The notes under the pieces: generated by a model
Seen by the model: the letters and a program-made list of their open reading frames with translations, nothing else
What the model was told of the DNA's origin: nothing
Databases searched by the model: none
Program-made: the position numbers and the translations under genes
Assembly (NCBI RefSeq): GCF_020740795.1
Contig: NC_067295.1
Location: 62,001 to 126,000 of the forward strand
Direction of reading: 5' to 3'
Source of the DNA: Apus apus
Taxonomy: Eukaryota > Chordata > Aves > Apodiformes > Apodidae
Length of the DNA stretch: 64,000 nt
Part shown: one piece after another, positions 36,301 through 51,300 of the stretch
Numbering within the stretch: position 1 is the stretch's first letter
How the letters are laid out: every line of letters begins with the position of its first letter

Positions 36301-39300
36301 AAGATTCCTGAACACAGCTGTCAGAAACTTCTCAACCAAAAATTTTTTTATTTTATTTTTTTTTCCAGACACAACATATACCTATAAAAATGTTACCTAT
36401 TAGAAGCACAACATATAAAAAAGTTATTCTTCAAGTTTTGCCATTAATTGCTAGCAACAGCTAAACTCTTACAGAACAAAAACAGTGAATGTTTTTATCT
36501 CCAACCAAAACTAACAGCATTTCTTCTTCATCACCCTGGTCAAACTATTCTCTGCTCTCTTTTCTGAAACAATAACCAAGAAGCACTTCAATGGAAAGGC
36601 ACAAGATTTAGCTTCTCTCAGAGCTACTGAATTTACAGAGTTGTACTGCATTCTGAACTAGCTTTTGCATTTAGGGTTTAATAGTTTCCTTTGATCCGTA
36701 TTTTCTTTTACATTAAGGATGCAGTGTAACTGACAACTTCTGAAGCTCCTTGAAGATGTACTGTCGTTCCTTATGAAGATGTTTGTACAGTTCAGGAATC
36801 CTATGTTTTATTTCAGGTACATATCTCAGCCCTAAATTATTGTCAAACATCTCTCTAGCTTGGCAACTTTTGAAGTTTTCCTGAAGCATCCTGGCAAGAG
36901 CAGACCTTGACTAGGGTTTTGGGAAGAGTGAGCCATGGCTTATCCTGGGTCAATGTTTACCCTTGACTACATCAATGCCTTTCAACACCTTGGAAGTTTT
37001 CTCTCAACAGTGACAAAAGAACATAATTTCACTAAGAATCCAACATAAAGCCTAGAGTATTTTTATAGCGCAACTTACAAATATGTCTCCGTATGTGTAG
37101 CTGCACAACCAAGTTACAAGGCACTGAAAGCAGTGAAGTTTTACCTATTTGAAGCCACAGTGCCAAGATCCAGATCAATTCTTAGCAATATTTCAAAATT
37201 AATTTCTTTGAAGGTGATTCCTAAAAAAGCAACCTTTGATATTTTATCAATTGTTTCCATCTACACATACTCAATGATAAGCATTTAAGCCAACTACAAA
37301 AGCATCCCATTTGTCTGTAGTCATATCCTCACACAAAGGAACAATACCAGGATTAAAACCAGTTTGATATGCACAGAAGAATATACTTAAATACATAACA
37401 GATCTGCTTTATTACTACTCAGTTTTCACATCTTCCCTTGTACAAACTCCGACAGACAACTGAGTAAAATGCTAAGATATTGTGTCCATTACAATCTTTT
37501 TGTAAAGCTGGTGACAGAAAGTAAAGAGAACTAGGTAGAAGCCTGAAAATATTAAGCTAAGAAATACCTTCATTTTATAACATATTGCAGAGACAGCGTA
37601 TTACAATCTCTGTTCCTGACTGTAAGATTTCTTCAGTTGAACTCAAGCAAGAAAAAACAGTTTTCAACTGAAAAGCATAGCAGAATAAGGAAGCATTCAA
37701 ACGTGCAAGAAACAAAAGGTAGATTCTCAACTGTAGACAGCAAATATCCACCAGTAATCAAAAAAACCAGAGGTATCAGGAACAGTACAGAATGTTGCAT
37801 TTAATTAATGCATTTGGTATAAGGAATGATGACGGTACCATTTGCAGCAGGGAACCATTATTAGTCATGAATGAAAGGAAAAAAGGCAATTAAATAACGG
37901 CCCAGAACAGAGATAAGCCTAGCATGACTTAGTGAAGCCCACCCAATTTGACACAATTTCTTTAGTCAAATGCCTAGTAACTTACCTTTGCTTTTTCACT
38001 GGGTTCACTGGTTGTGCCATAGGGAGTATTATGCAATTCCTTTGAGACAACACACAGAAATTCAGCCTGATCTTCATTGCCATAGTTATAGGAAGAACCA
38101 ATACTGACCAGCTGAAAGATGAAAAAAAAAATATCTCAGTTGCATTTTCACACAATTCCATGAATTCTCATAATTAGTACAAACACTCTTCACTGTTGGT
38201 TATGCCTGCAGCATAATACTCCACTTCAATGCACACACATTTTGATGGTGACAAATACACTGACACTCTGATGATAAGATAAAGAAAGCTTTTCTTTTTA
38301 AACACTTACAGAATTAATGATTTAAGGTTATTATTATACTGTGAAAAAAAAGCCTACAGAGACAAGCCAGTGGAGAAGTAGCCTCTTCCCTTTTTCTGTT
38401 ATCTACTAGAAACCTTCCATCCTCCAAAGTTAAATTTTTAGAAAGTGTGTATGTGGTACCTTAATGTGGCATGATTTAACATGTAAATGGCTGCATGCAG
38501 GAAGCACTTTAGCCTGAAGAGATACCCACCACTTCACTTACAGAGTAACAGTACTTCTATTAAAACATATTTTGAGTGGACAAAGACTATATCTGCAATT
38601 GACTGGAAAACAGCAAGGGACAGAATAGCAGGACACTAAGACTGACATCTGAAATTCATATGTACCGCTACAAGGAAGTTAATTAAAGAAGCACTACAAG
38701 CAGAAGCCATGTATAATGAAATATGACATATATCCAAGCTTCTACAAGTCTCAATATTGAAAAATGACAATTTACTGAGAAAGAAGGAAATACTCAACAT
38801 CAGTACTACCTCATATGCAGCATGTTTATCAAATGGCAGAAATGTCATGTATCTCGTCTTACCTTACACAAAGTACACTTACCTAATGCTAGAATCTTTA
38901 CACAGCCCGTCTTTCCAAGCCAGAATGCATTCAGATGCAGCTGGTTCATTTATTTTAAAGGTTTATTTCAAAAGTATGACAAGATAATGTATGTTGCTAT
39001 TACTACTGACACAGATCAAAGTCCTAAAAATCAACCTGTTGCAGATGCATTCTATCTAAATGTCATTACCAAAATTGTTTTCAATCTACCTGCCAAATCA
39101 CCACAGACATGTGATAAGGCTGTCCTATTCCCCAGACTCTATTATATCAATTAAAGCACCCTGGTAATGGCCTCACGGAAAAGGATTTACTTGTTTTTTA
39201 GGACAACAGCAGTTGAAACACTATAGTTATCTGTTTAAAAACTCTGTATTACCATTACCCTAGCAGAGCTCCAAAAAGAGTAAAAGCCTTGTTAAAGCAG

Positions 39301-42300
39301 GGAAGATGCAGCCAAGATGAAATCTTGGTCCAGAATCTGCACTTGAGCGATAAGATTATTCCTCCAAGAATCAGGAAGGTAGACCAAGGCTAAATGCAGC
39401 TTCCATATTGCACTGTCAGGAGAAAATAAAGCCTCATTGTACTTTTAAGGAGAAGAGAGGAGAGAGATGCTCGGATGTTCCAGCAGTGTGGTGAGACAGC
39501 CGAGCAGCAGCTCCACAGATGGGGTGCTCATGTCCCCCCCATGAGCAGGTCACGTCTGCCCCAGGAACCAGCTGGGTGCCAGGCCTAGGCAACGTCACAC
39601 CCTGCCATACCCTGGCGGCATTACAACATGCAAGGCTCATCTGAGAACGAGCAGGACTGGCAAACAAAATTCAGCACTCCTAGGGTACCTACTGTACCTA
39701 CACCGCTGGGTGTGACCACCAGGAACCCTTCCCTCCCTCGCTCCTAAGGTCGCTCTAGCTCTGCAGAACACATACACAGTAATGAACACAAGCTGATCAT
39801 AAATTAATGTGATACAAACTATTTTTCTCATGAAAACCATGTAATGACATTACAAAATCCCGTTTTTTTAGGAAGCACCAATAAAACCTCACTGGAATGC
39901 AAAGGCACCATTATCTTGCAGCGCTGAGTTGGGTAGTCTCTGCAACCTGCGCCATAATGTGTTTGTGAAATATACACTAACAAAGCCCATGCAATAACTA
40001 GTTGCTTAGTTGCACAAAACTGACTAACGAAGTCCTGAAAAAGCTGGAAAATCAAACCATACTTACTTCATGTATAGATATGGTTTGCTGATTCTCTTTC
40101 CTAGCAGCAAAACATCAGCAAAAAATATAATGCACGGATTTTCAGGGAAAAAAGCAGTTAAGTTGACTTGAAGTCTGCTGAAGTGGTATAAAGTTTATCC
40201 CATATATTATATAGCAATTAGAAACCATGTCATACAAATACAGTAACTGCTTCAATTATGGAGGTAAAACATGGGACTATTTTAAACAGTATTTTTAACC
40301 CACTTAAAGGCTAGAAAGCACTCCAAAAGTTGGATACATATTTAAATAAAGCCATGCATAATTCACCTTCTCTGAATATGAATTAGAATACATAAAGTAT
40401 ATTCATACATAAAGTATATTCATAATATATATAAAGTATACATAAAAAGTATCCTTCATAATGTATGAAGTCTAAAATTCAAGCATATGATTTGGTTTAG
40501 TACACTGACAGATTTTCTTCTTCCAAAATGGCAAGAACTTGATAACACATTAGCTATGACAACAACTACCAGAAGGAAAAATACTTCTTTAATCACTGAC
40601 ACTCAAAAGCAATAGATGACCCCTCTGAAAGCAGGTATAACAAAAGATCAAAAGATCAGTCAAATCACCAATTCTGGTTCAACAAGTTTGACAGATCTTC
40701 AGCTGACAGCTACTTATATCCCCCACTAATGCTTCATAATCCAAGTAAGTTAACCTTTTACAACTAAGTCCTAAGTCTTTTTTTTTTTTTTTAGATGTGG
40801 AAGACACTACTTACTAGCTAGCTGATTGAACCGAATGCAAAACATCGGGATGACTTTTTGCCATTGTAATCAGCTGGTGCATTTCAAGATAAAGTCATTT
40901 TTGCAAGCATAGTAACAACAGCATGCTAGAAACTTCATTGTATCTTGTTGAGATGCATCAGCAACAGTTAAGGGTGATGACAGAAAAAGAAACAACTGAA
41001 AATTATTGCAGTTTACAGCTGAACCATTGTGTCAGAAAGTGTATCAGAAACAAAGCAGTTTACCAGCACTTGTATTCCAAGTCATCCCAGTGTTCCCAGT
41101 GTTGGTGGGAACATTTTAAGAAGGATGCTGGTAAACTGGGGGGAATTGTTACACACCCACACCTGTCTCTGTCCATCCCTGCCTTCCACCTCCTCCCTCA
41201 CCTTGAAAAAAACCCACAACAAACCAGAACCCACAACAAATCAGAGTAATCTGAGGTCTGCAAAAAATGCATTACAAAGCACAGGAAAAAGATTTCAAAT
41301 TATCCAGCCTACTGTTTCTCAGGCTTTCTGAAAGGACAAACTCTTATCTGGCTCACGGGGTTTAAACAGTAGACAGAGTTTTAATGACCAAGAACTTAAG
41401 AAGGGAAAAAAGAACATTTGGAAACTCTGAATTTCATACATTTGTATTATCATATATATGTAGGTGTACATGCATGTATGTGGTTTTCCTGTTTTTTTCC
41501 TTCCATGACTTGCATCGTTACACTCCTTCCCAAAGAAGTGTCACCCTGCTTGAGTGTCTCTGTGAGCCCCCAACACTAACTGAGTACAGAAAATTAATTA
41601 TTTCATGATCCATTCACTGTTTGCATGGAATAAGGGTGCTGACACTAGTAGGCTGTCAGCTGTAACTAAAAAAAACCAGCATGAATGGAATGCGTTATTA
41701 TTATTATTAAGCAGAAATATAGTTATTTGCATTATACTGCTTGATGTGCCAAGACAGGTCAGGATTTTCCTGAAAAGTCAGAGAAATAACAATAGAGAAG
41801 TTCCTGTCTCATAAAGCCTGGACTTTTAAGTAAGAAAGATGACAATCAGAAAGGGCAAAATTAAAAACAAACAAACAAACCACAACAAAAAAACCCCCAC
41901 AAAAATAAAAAAAAACAGTTTGGCATAAGTAAAGGTGAACAGACAGACATTACCTTATGCCTAGCTATGGTCAGGCTTGTTTTCAAAGAGGGAAGATCTA
42001 AGAATGAATTTCAGGGACAATAATTAAGTAATTCTCTGAATATTTTTTTCTAAGTTTGCAGCTCTGTGAGAAGATAACCATGTCTTTCAAAAAAGACTGT
42101 TTAAGACAGATGATAAAAGTGATACAGCTGATAGAATAGGCCAAATGATTCCTGCATCAAGTTACTCAACAGCAGCAAAATATATTAATCTCTCCCAGTC
42201 TTAAATCAATGACTGTACACCTAAAAATATCCCTATAAGCAGGCAAAATGGTTGGTGCATCACTTTTAGGAACATTTCTGAAGTTAACAAATCTCATGCC

Positions 42301-45300
42301 TAACTAAACTGAGACAGATCTTAAAACCAGCCACATTTCAGTAACTGGCCTATACTGGTTTGGTGTGCTGTTCAACAACATTGAGTCAGGATCTATACAG
42401 TACATTTACAGGACACATTAGCAGCAGCATTAACATCACAGATAACCACTCCAACTTGCACAAACAGCACCCCTGTCTTTCTCTGCTTCTCACTCCAGTA
42501 ACTCATATTAACCAATTCTTCTACTTCGAAACTACCAAATTCCTTCTTTCTGTGAGGGACAGATTCTCAAAACTGAGTATGTTTTGTAACAATTACTCTC
42601 AAATCCTACTTTAAATATTCTTATACTTTGGATATTACTGCTACTATTTCAGACATGGTGAACTCCTTATACACTAGAAAGTTTGTCTTGGAAAGCTTGT
42701 CTTTTTTTTTTTTTTCTAATTAAACTAACTAACAGTCGACAGAATAAAAGAAAGTCCTCCCCTCTTTTTTTTACAGAATCAAGCTACACAAATGTAAAAA
42801 TAGCCTCTACACCTTTTAGAGATAACTGCTAAACTCAGCACTGATGACTGACACCAGGGCCACAAGTATAATTAATTTAGGTCTGTAAATGAAATTGTCA
42901 GAGTTCAAATCTAAGAGAAAATAAAATTTATTCCCTTCCAGATTCTTTAATTTTAATTTTATATCTGCATTCTTTTCTTCACTACCTTCTCCCATCTTAT
43001 TATGTTGAATTTTACTTTGAGCTATCTAGGACATGAACATATGAATAGTATCATGCTGCCTGTACTCTATACACCCTTAATAGCAGGCCACCTTTCCTAG
43101 TTGGTTCCAGAAACTCTGCAAGCTTGGTGCATTAATTCCACATTTCAAATGTTACCTATACAACTACAAGAAACAGACAGTGCTTGGTACATTGAAAGCA
43201 GATTCTGGGGCATAGCTAGGCAACATCTGAAATGTATAATCGCATGGATGATGGTCCATGTAAACTCACAGGTCAGGTTCTGCTCTTATCAAGTCACTTT
43301 ACTGTCATGTTATTTTCATTATATTATACTGATCTTTCAAACTGAATAACCATATATATATATAGCAAGGAAAAGAACAAATACTCAGAGTATTTTATTG
43401 ATGAAAAACACTACAGATCACCAGTTTCCCAAATCAATTCACATAAGACACCTCAAAATGGAGCACGGCTATGCAAAAAACCAAAAATTGACTCCAGTGT
43501 TACTGTTAGCAAAAAGCCCTTCCCAAACTCTTGAACACTGGGAGGTAATACAGCAATTAAAAAAGCAGTGACCTGAGGGCAAGGGGAGTAGGAAGGATGA
43601 GACAAGGAATGAAGCTATGATTCTTCATTTGAGTTTCAAGAAAATTTCCCAAGAGGGGAAAAAAAACAAAACAAAAACCAACCAAACAAAACAACCCCAA
43701 AAAACCCCCAGGATATTCTTTCAATTTGAGACAAGATTTAAAACTGCTGGTTTTGTTCTCCCTTCACTCCTCCAGATTTTATTTCTGAAAAATTTTGTTA
43801 TTCATTGTTACAGTTTGAATATATTTCATCCACCTAAAAAAAAACAGGTAAGTTCAGAGTTACCAGAAGTAAAGGGTTCAAACTCAGAACTCAACTAGCT
43901 ATTAGGTTGATGAAATACACTTAAACGAGAACAATTATTAACACAGAAATCTCCCTTTCTGAAACCAATGAACTCAAAGCTATATTTACAGGACTCCAAA
44001 TGTTTAAATTGCACCACTTTTACTTAACCAATATGGGTTAAAGGCTGTTAACTTTGGAAGAAAACTTAAGGAAAAAAAGTTACCTACTGAGAACCTAGGA
44101 CCTCTTCTTAAGTAAAACCTTTATCTAAATAACTAGGAGGGATTTGTTTGTTTTTATTACTTTTACAATATGAACATTCATAACGTATAATGAAATACTG
44201 TGAATATAAATAAAAGCCAGTCACAAATACACACAAATTACTATGTGCTGTACATCCAGAAATAAAGTGAAATGACTTGAAAGCAGTAGAAATGCAAGGA
44301 GGCCAAGCACATTAGTGTGAGGGCAAAAAGAATGGTGTGACACACCTCACTGCAGCATTTCTGGAAGCATCTCTCTTCCCGTGACACTATCAGCAGATAC
44401 TCTGACTGCTGGGCCCGGCCACAGCTGTACTGGGAACCTATACTGACAAGCTGAAATAACCAATCAAAGCAAAACACAAAAAGAAAACTTTGTAAAGCTG
44501 AAGCAAATACCATTATCCAAATTGTACAAATAACAGATGAGCTCAAATTCAGGTAACATTTACTTGCCACTAGAACAGGTTGCTAGCAAGCTACAACTTT
44601 AATTTCAACATACTTAAAATTTATGGAGGCAGTTGCAAAGCCCTTTGTAATTTCAAGGGAAGTTGAGAGTTACTGATATTAAGTCACAAGACTTCCCCAC
44701 GTCACTGTGTAGCCCACTACTCTGAAAAACATAAACCAAGTTCGGTGCATCATACAAGTGAGCATTATTTTCCTGTCATACTTGCCAAGTGCAGGAGGTA
44801 ACGTGGATACAAGACTGGAAGGTGTTATGTGAAGCAGTAACTCAAGCCTGGGTATGAAAGTGATTTATCTTGTTCCAGATATTGATAAACAAAATACAGC
44901 TAAGGAAACATATTAAGTCAACTAGAGGTAAAAAAGCTGAGTGCTCTAAATTGGTTTTAGAAGGGGTAAAGTACAGAAGAACCAAGAAAATAAGTGAAGT
45001 GGAAAAAATTGTTTTCTTCCCATAAAAATCAGTATATCAAGAACTCTGTACACACCTGCAAATGTCTAAAAATTCAGAAGTTCAGAATAACCTCAGCTAA
45101 GTTTCTCAACTTCTTATTACAAAAAATATTTTATCTTACTATCACATGGCAATTCCTAGCCCATTTAAATTAAAAGCACAGCCTGTCAGCACACCTTGAA
45201 AAAGATTAGAGCTTTAAATTAAGTGTGAAAAACCAAACAACTGCTTATTCTGAGTAAACGGGAGATTACCACTGATGAAAAGGCTCATGAACAGTACATT

Positions 45301-48300
45301 TATTTTTATTCTGCTATTGTTATGTGAATAATTTTGAAGATAGCAGCTAAATAGCATCCCCCTCATACAGTGAGCATATGTAAGACAGCATTAGGGTGAC
45401 AGACTCAGGGTACATTAATCATTAAAATGTACATGACTTACACACCACTACTGTTTAAAGCCTTTGTATGCAGCAATTCTGTAGAACCCTAAGTTTCTCA
45501 TTATGCATCACTGTCAAAATATTGTTCTGTCTGGTTGCGTGAAGAGGTTTACAAATGTAGCTAAAAATCATCTGCAGAATAACCCACTGTTATCACAAAA
45601 GTGGGGCAGCACAACTCCTAGCAGCTGCTTTTGGACTGGGACTGATACAGAATTGCAGTACTCTGGCATCACTTCCACTCCAATTCTTTCAAAAAGTGCA
45701 TCAATACATCCAGGTAAATGCACCAGAAATTTAACACCTTCCACTCCTATTTAATCACCACATCCAATTGTACTTTACAAGAACATTTGTTAATGTTAAG
45801 GCTAAACAAATATATTTTATCAAAACCAACCAGTTAAACACGTTACCTGGGGCACAGAGCACAAGGACCCTCAACCCACAGGAATTTTACTCCTCTGAAA
45901 AAGTGGGTAATTTCTGTCCCACCAATGATATGTATGTAGTGTGGCAGGTGCTACCCCACAGATCGAAGGAAACACGCTGCTGAGCAAGACAAGCTTAGAA
46001 CAGATAAATTACAGAAATGCTGTAGAGTTCTCAAAGCTTATCAATAAAACTGTTTAGATGATACAGAATATTTTATTAATGTTTCAAGTCAATGACGTCT
46101 GCTAAAACCAGGTCTGTGACCCAACCAAAGGAGAGAATTGGCCTAGTGTTGTGTGACCATACAGCCTTTGCGTTTATCTGCTTCCAACTCGGTGTCCAAG
46201 AAAGAGCAACATGGGGGAGGGAGGAAGTAGGGAGAAAGCTGGAGGAAACAAGGACATGACAGTCAAGAAAACCACTGGAATTATCCAGTTCTAAAAGAGA
46301 TTCTAAATTCTTACAGATAGTATAACAGCTCTTTCAGCCTTTCTTTTACTGTCAGAGTATTACTCCTAAATACAATGTCACCCAAAAAATACAAGGCTTT
46401 AGCACAGGTAAAAGCCATAGTATTATTTAATCTGTTAAAAAGGAAAGAACCTCTACTTGCAATGAAAGCTAGTTTCTCATGACAAAGCAGAACACAAAAT
46501 AAAACTCTGCCCATCAGCTGGTCAAAAAACAGTCACGTGCACTAACTGAGATGATCTCCAGGGACTTAGACAATATTGAGCTTCTGGCCTGCCAAGCAGG
46601 CCTGGTAATACTTGAGCTGGAGAACTGAGGCTTAAGAAGCTTTCTCTGTGCTGGTTTAGCTTATCTGGCCATGACTGTCTACAAGACACCAGCACCTTGC
46701 ACATTTCATCAACTATAAACAAAAGGTTCTCTTTTACCCTCGTGTATCGTAATTTTTTTAAATTTTGCTTTGTTGTGTTATTAGAGTGAGCCTGCACAGG
46801 ACAAGAGGCTTGTGCCTATTCCAATCTCTCCTACACCAGACACTGAAAAAGATGCTAGCAGCAGAGCACTTGCATCTCACTCCAGAGTTAACAGGTTCCT
46901 TGCTCCAAAGCAGTTCAATTATTTTGGTAGGTTAGGAAAGTAAAGGATAAAGAGGCCATGTAGTTAGTTTCTTATTTACAGAGATCAGCAAAGATAACAG
47001 AAAGATCTTACTGCAATTTTACAATGTATTCTTGAACATACACACAAAGCTATTTTTAAGCAGTGCAAGGAACAAAAGCATCATGTTACCCACACCCATC
47101 CAGCTTCACATCCAAGCTGGTTAAGTTTACCCTCCTGTGTGTATCAGTCCTTTATCTGAAGAACCATTGTTTGGGCCTGACAAACATTTGTCAAACATTT
47201 GTCTCACTTATTTTACCCAGAGCTCTTTATATCTGACCTATGATTCACATCAACTTGTATTAGTTAATTTCTGTTTATTCACCCTTCAAACACTCACGCA
47301 GACACTGAAGAAACTACATTTCAACCATGAGGTAGATGTTTTTATAGAAGATCAGCATACAATTTACCTCCTGGGAAGCTACAGTTTGTTCCCTCTCTGA
47401 CAAATAAGAATACAAATACAAAATTTTAACTTAACTGCATACCTTTATCTAGTCTATTTCTGAAAATGACTGCACATAAAAAGATGCACAGAATTGACTT
47501 TTTACTCCTCTTCCATATAACTGCAGTTTTAGAAGACTTTGTAATTATATCCCATGTGGTTTTTTACCTGTTCAAATTTCCAGCCATCAGACATTGTAGA
47601 AACCATCTGAGTGAGCTCCTCTTCCTGGCACTGCAGCACTCTGTACACATGTTTGACTGGCACCTTCAAGAAGAACGATAAGATGCTCAACACAGCATGG
47701 AATTCACTATGTTTTTGACTTGTTTAAAGTTGCCTTTTTTCTTTAGAAGTATGAAACACCCCCTTGAACACCTTGCTATTTTTTTTTAATAAAAAATGTG
47801 TTCAGAGTCACCTTGCAGAAGACTCCATGCTTCATGAATGTTCAGGGACTAAAGGTGCTACTTAACAGTTATGTTAAGTGTGTGACAGGAGCTAAAGAGC
47901 CTCTGTACGTCTGCGGCACAGCACAAGGCACAAACTGCAGGTACCCCTTAGTTAGGCAATCTCATCTAAAGGTATATAAGAAAAATAAATTCTACAAAAG
48001 CTGCTTTCTAAAATAACTATTTCCAGAAATGATACGACAAATTCTAGTGTTACCAGACTTTTCTGGACAATTCTTAGAATGCTTTCAGCTCTTGAACAAG
48101 AACTGGAACCCTGTGTCTGTGCCCCTTGTAAGCAGACTGGCAGGTACTGGCAGTTAAGAATCTTTATGTACTAATGGTTCCAGCTCAGCCAGTGGTGGAG
48201 GCACCATCCAGCATCTTACTGAGGAAATAAGCAGTCAGGGCAAAAAAACAGAACTCACCCACTACTTGCCATAGAACAAATCATCAAAAACACAATAAAA

Positions 48301-51300
48301 AACAGCCTCACCTGTGAGATTTTGCTGTCTCTTTCTCTTATTTTGTCCTTTACCAGTTTTATTAGTGATGTGATATTGTAGAATTCAGCCTCTTCCAGTA
48401 CACCTAGTATGAGAACATTTTTTTGAAAGAGTGTAACCAAAGATTTCAGGCCAAAACTACCAACCAGTTTCTAAGATTATCTTCTCTACAGCTATAGAAA
48501 ATTACTTATTTTGCCCTAGGAAAAGTTCATTTACCAAAACTAAAATAAAAGCCACCAAAAAAAACCCTTAAAGGAAAACTTCAGGTCCTAAAAAAAAAAA
48601 TCCCAAAGAAAACTGATGCTATTTCATACACAGAATGAGAAGCAGGAAACAAAAAGAAAAAAAGGAGCACAAATGCCATTTCATAGCAGACTGATGGACC
48701 ACCACAGCTTAGGCCCCACCTCAGGCTGGAATACAAAAGAGAAATTCAAATAGTCCAACTGAAAAGCTCTGCAAGCTGCTAAGTGTGCAGAAAATTTTTC
48801 TTCCTGTCATTTTTGCTTGAAAAGGACTAAACCCAAATATTTCACAGGGTCACACTGGAAAGATACAAGATCTTATGAGAAAAGGCATTCCCCTCATGTC
48901 TGAATATTTATGTTCTATTTGCAACTGGGGACAGGGGCTGTAAATCAGGAATCATACTCAAATAACAGCATATACTATATATCTACACAATACCTATCAG
49001 CTTTTCCTGAAATAGATCAAAATGCTACACTGATTGAGATTTACCATCTAGTTGTAAGTCACTTTTGGTGACTCAGAAGCAGTGAATGTAACAAGCAAGT
49101 GACACGAAAGCAAGAGATTTAGTAACATCTTACCTTCCTCAGCTAGGTCCTTATTAATAACCAGTTTCCCGTGTCTGAGATAGTTCAGTACTGGCCCAAA
49201 GTAGGTCGGGTCTCTGTCTATTAAATAGGCACCTGTTTCATCCTAGATTAGAAAAACAAAACAAAAAACAAAACACCAAAAACAAAAAGCCCCACAAAAA
49301 AAAAAACACCACACACACAAAAAAGCCACAACCCGAACAAACAAAAAATAAAAAAACCCACCATGATTTGAACATCCAAGCAGGCACGACAAGCTAATAT
49401 TCAGCTTGGCATCTGAATAGCAAGCAGGTATTCAGATATAGCCACATCCATTAAAGCCAGATTTATTGAGACGTTAAAAATAATTCAACAATGTAATTGT
49501 AATTATATCAAATTGATCACTCAACTCCATCATGTACAACTTCTCTTAACTGACCAGTCCCCCCAATCCCTTGTCAAAAGAGACTTATCAAAGTTGTGAA
49601 AGATCTAAGCAGTGAGAACACTGAAAATTACGGTTAAAAATAACACAGAAAACTATGTTTTGTTTGGAAATATGAGGAATCAGATCAAAGGCAACATTCC
49701 AGTGAGGTTCACCTACTAGCTTTTTTCTTGTTTTCATTAAAGGCAAACAAACATTCCTTCTCTTTAGCCTCAACGCTTTGTTCTAATAACTTGGTTTTCT
49801 CTTAGCTCAGATGTACAAATGCTCCCAGGGTACTGAGAGAGTAGCTGTGTGCCAAGCAAGGGTTGCACATGCATCTTGTGGAAAAAAACCATACACTGGA
49901 GATGCAGCTCCTGCACACCTCACGCAGAGGCTGAAAGGAGAGATCAAAGTAACTGATGGTCAGTTCACAGAACAGAGTACAGTATTTTGTGGAATGCAAA
50001 ATACAGAGAAAGAAACTCAGCTGAGCAGCTAATATTCTTGACAAAGAGACAAAGGAGAAAATTGATTTTTTTTGACACAATTTAGTCTTTGTGTAAACAC
50101 CTGTGATCAAAGCAGTACTAACATACTTTGTGCTGGCCAGAGGTCTAAGGAAGGCTGATAAGACAAATATCTGACAGGGCCACTGCTCCTTTCTACTATC
50201 AGGTGGATCACTGACAGTATTAATCCTTTAGTGCCTAAAGTTTTGGTGCAATAGATCTCCTACAGATAAATACTGGACAGGTGTGGCAGCACCCGAAATA
50301 CGTTTTCTATTTATTCTTAATATTCTAGTTGTTTACAGGAGATACCAAAAAAGCATCACTACCAACAATCCTAACTAATTTTCAATAATTCTCCCCCAAA
50401 TCTACATGTAATAGTGATACTTGTTCTGCATGAAAAAAAATGTACAGACTAAATCCTTTCCATTTGGACATTAATGCTGATACATAAAGACCTCATTACT
50501 GAACTTTGACACCTGAAAACTCTCTCATTTAACAGTACCTAAATTCCTAAAATGTTTCATTGGAAAAAAGATGGTGGATGCCTTATCAGGTATGTGGATT
50601 TTGTTTCTGGACGGCTGTACTTGTTTACTTTTTTCTTTTTCACAACAGTAAATATCAATAGTCGAAGTTTAAAAACTCTGGCTACATTGTAACAGTGAGC
50701 TATCCAAATCCAACAGGATTCACTTTATTATGGAAATTCTGTGTAAAATCATACATAGACTGAACAATTCAGAGTAACTGGCCACCTCCTTACTCAGATA
50801 ACAGATATGGAAAACGTGCATTAATTAACATTCTTCCAAAGAGAAAGGAGTGTGTCTTGGACTTGGATCTTACAACTCAGGTATGACACAGACTAGTGCC
50901 AGGGACTCAAGACTCAAAATATAAACCACTCAGTAAAGACTATTGTAATGATATGCAATGAATGCACAGAAAAAAGAGGCACAAAATTTACTTCCTAGGC
51001 ATCTTCCTATAGAAAATGCCTTCCCACTCCTCCTTCAGAGTGAGGGGCCTGATTATCCTTCAGCATACACTAAGTACTTTGTGTTGAAATCACTAAGAAA
51101 AGCCGATTACACTAGATCTGTAAGGGTATTTATGTAAACATAAATCCAACAAAAGCTGACACAGTACTGTAGTCATCTACTCCACCTAAAACTCTCAAAA
51201 TATGGGTCATAAGTCTTTCCATGCATTCAGAATATTTTAGGATTGGCTTTGTCCACACGCACAAGAAAACATCGAAATTAATTTAACCTTTAGAAAGTAG

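Larger units (their letters stand above)
30386..37985 (-). other. KCTD5 intron 5
   Basis: A 7.6-kb intron between the standard exon 5 and the nine-residue last exon. It holds CR1 LINE pieces and a solo LTR (32262-33945), a short TA-rich run near 31887-31900, and poly-T near 34219-34231. No further coding segment was recognised. Confidence 0.8.
38112..44345 (-). other. KCTD5 intron 4, part between the two exon 5 copies
   Basis: About 6.2 kb. It contains a GC-richer patch at about 39450-39760 of unknown origin, a 17-bp tandem repeat (40389-40422), a poly-T run near 40778-40793 and A/C-rich tracts near 41860-41920 and 43655-43715. No other coding segment is supported. Confidence 0.75.

Noticed and set aside
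40778-40793. Poly-T run that could mark a minus-strand retrocopy tail
   Set aside because: No gene-like or SINE-like sequence precedes it and no target-site duplication was evident.
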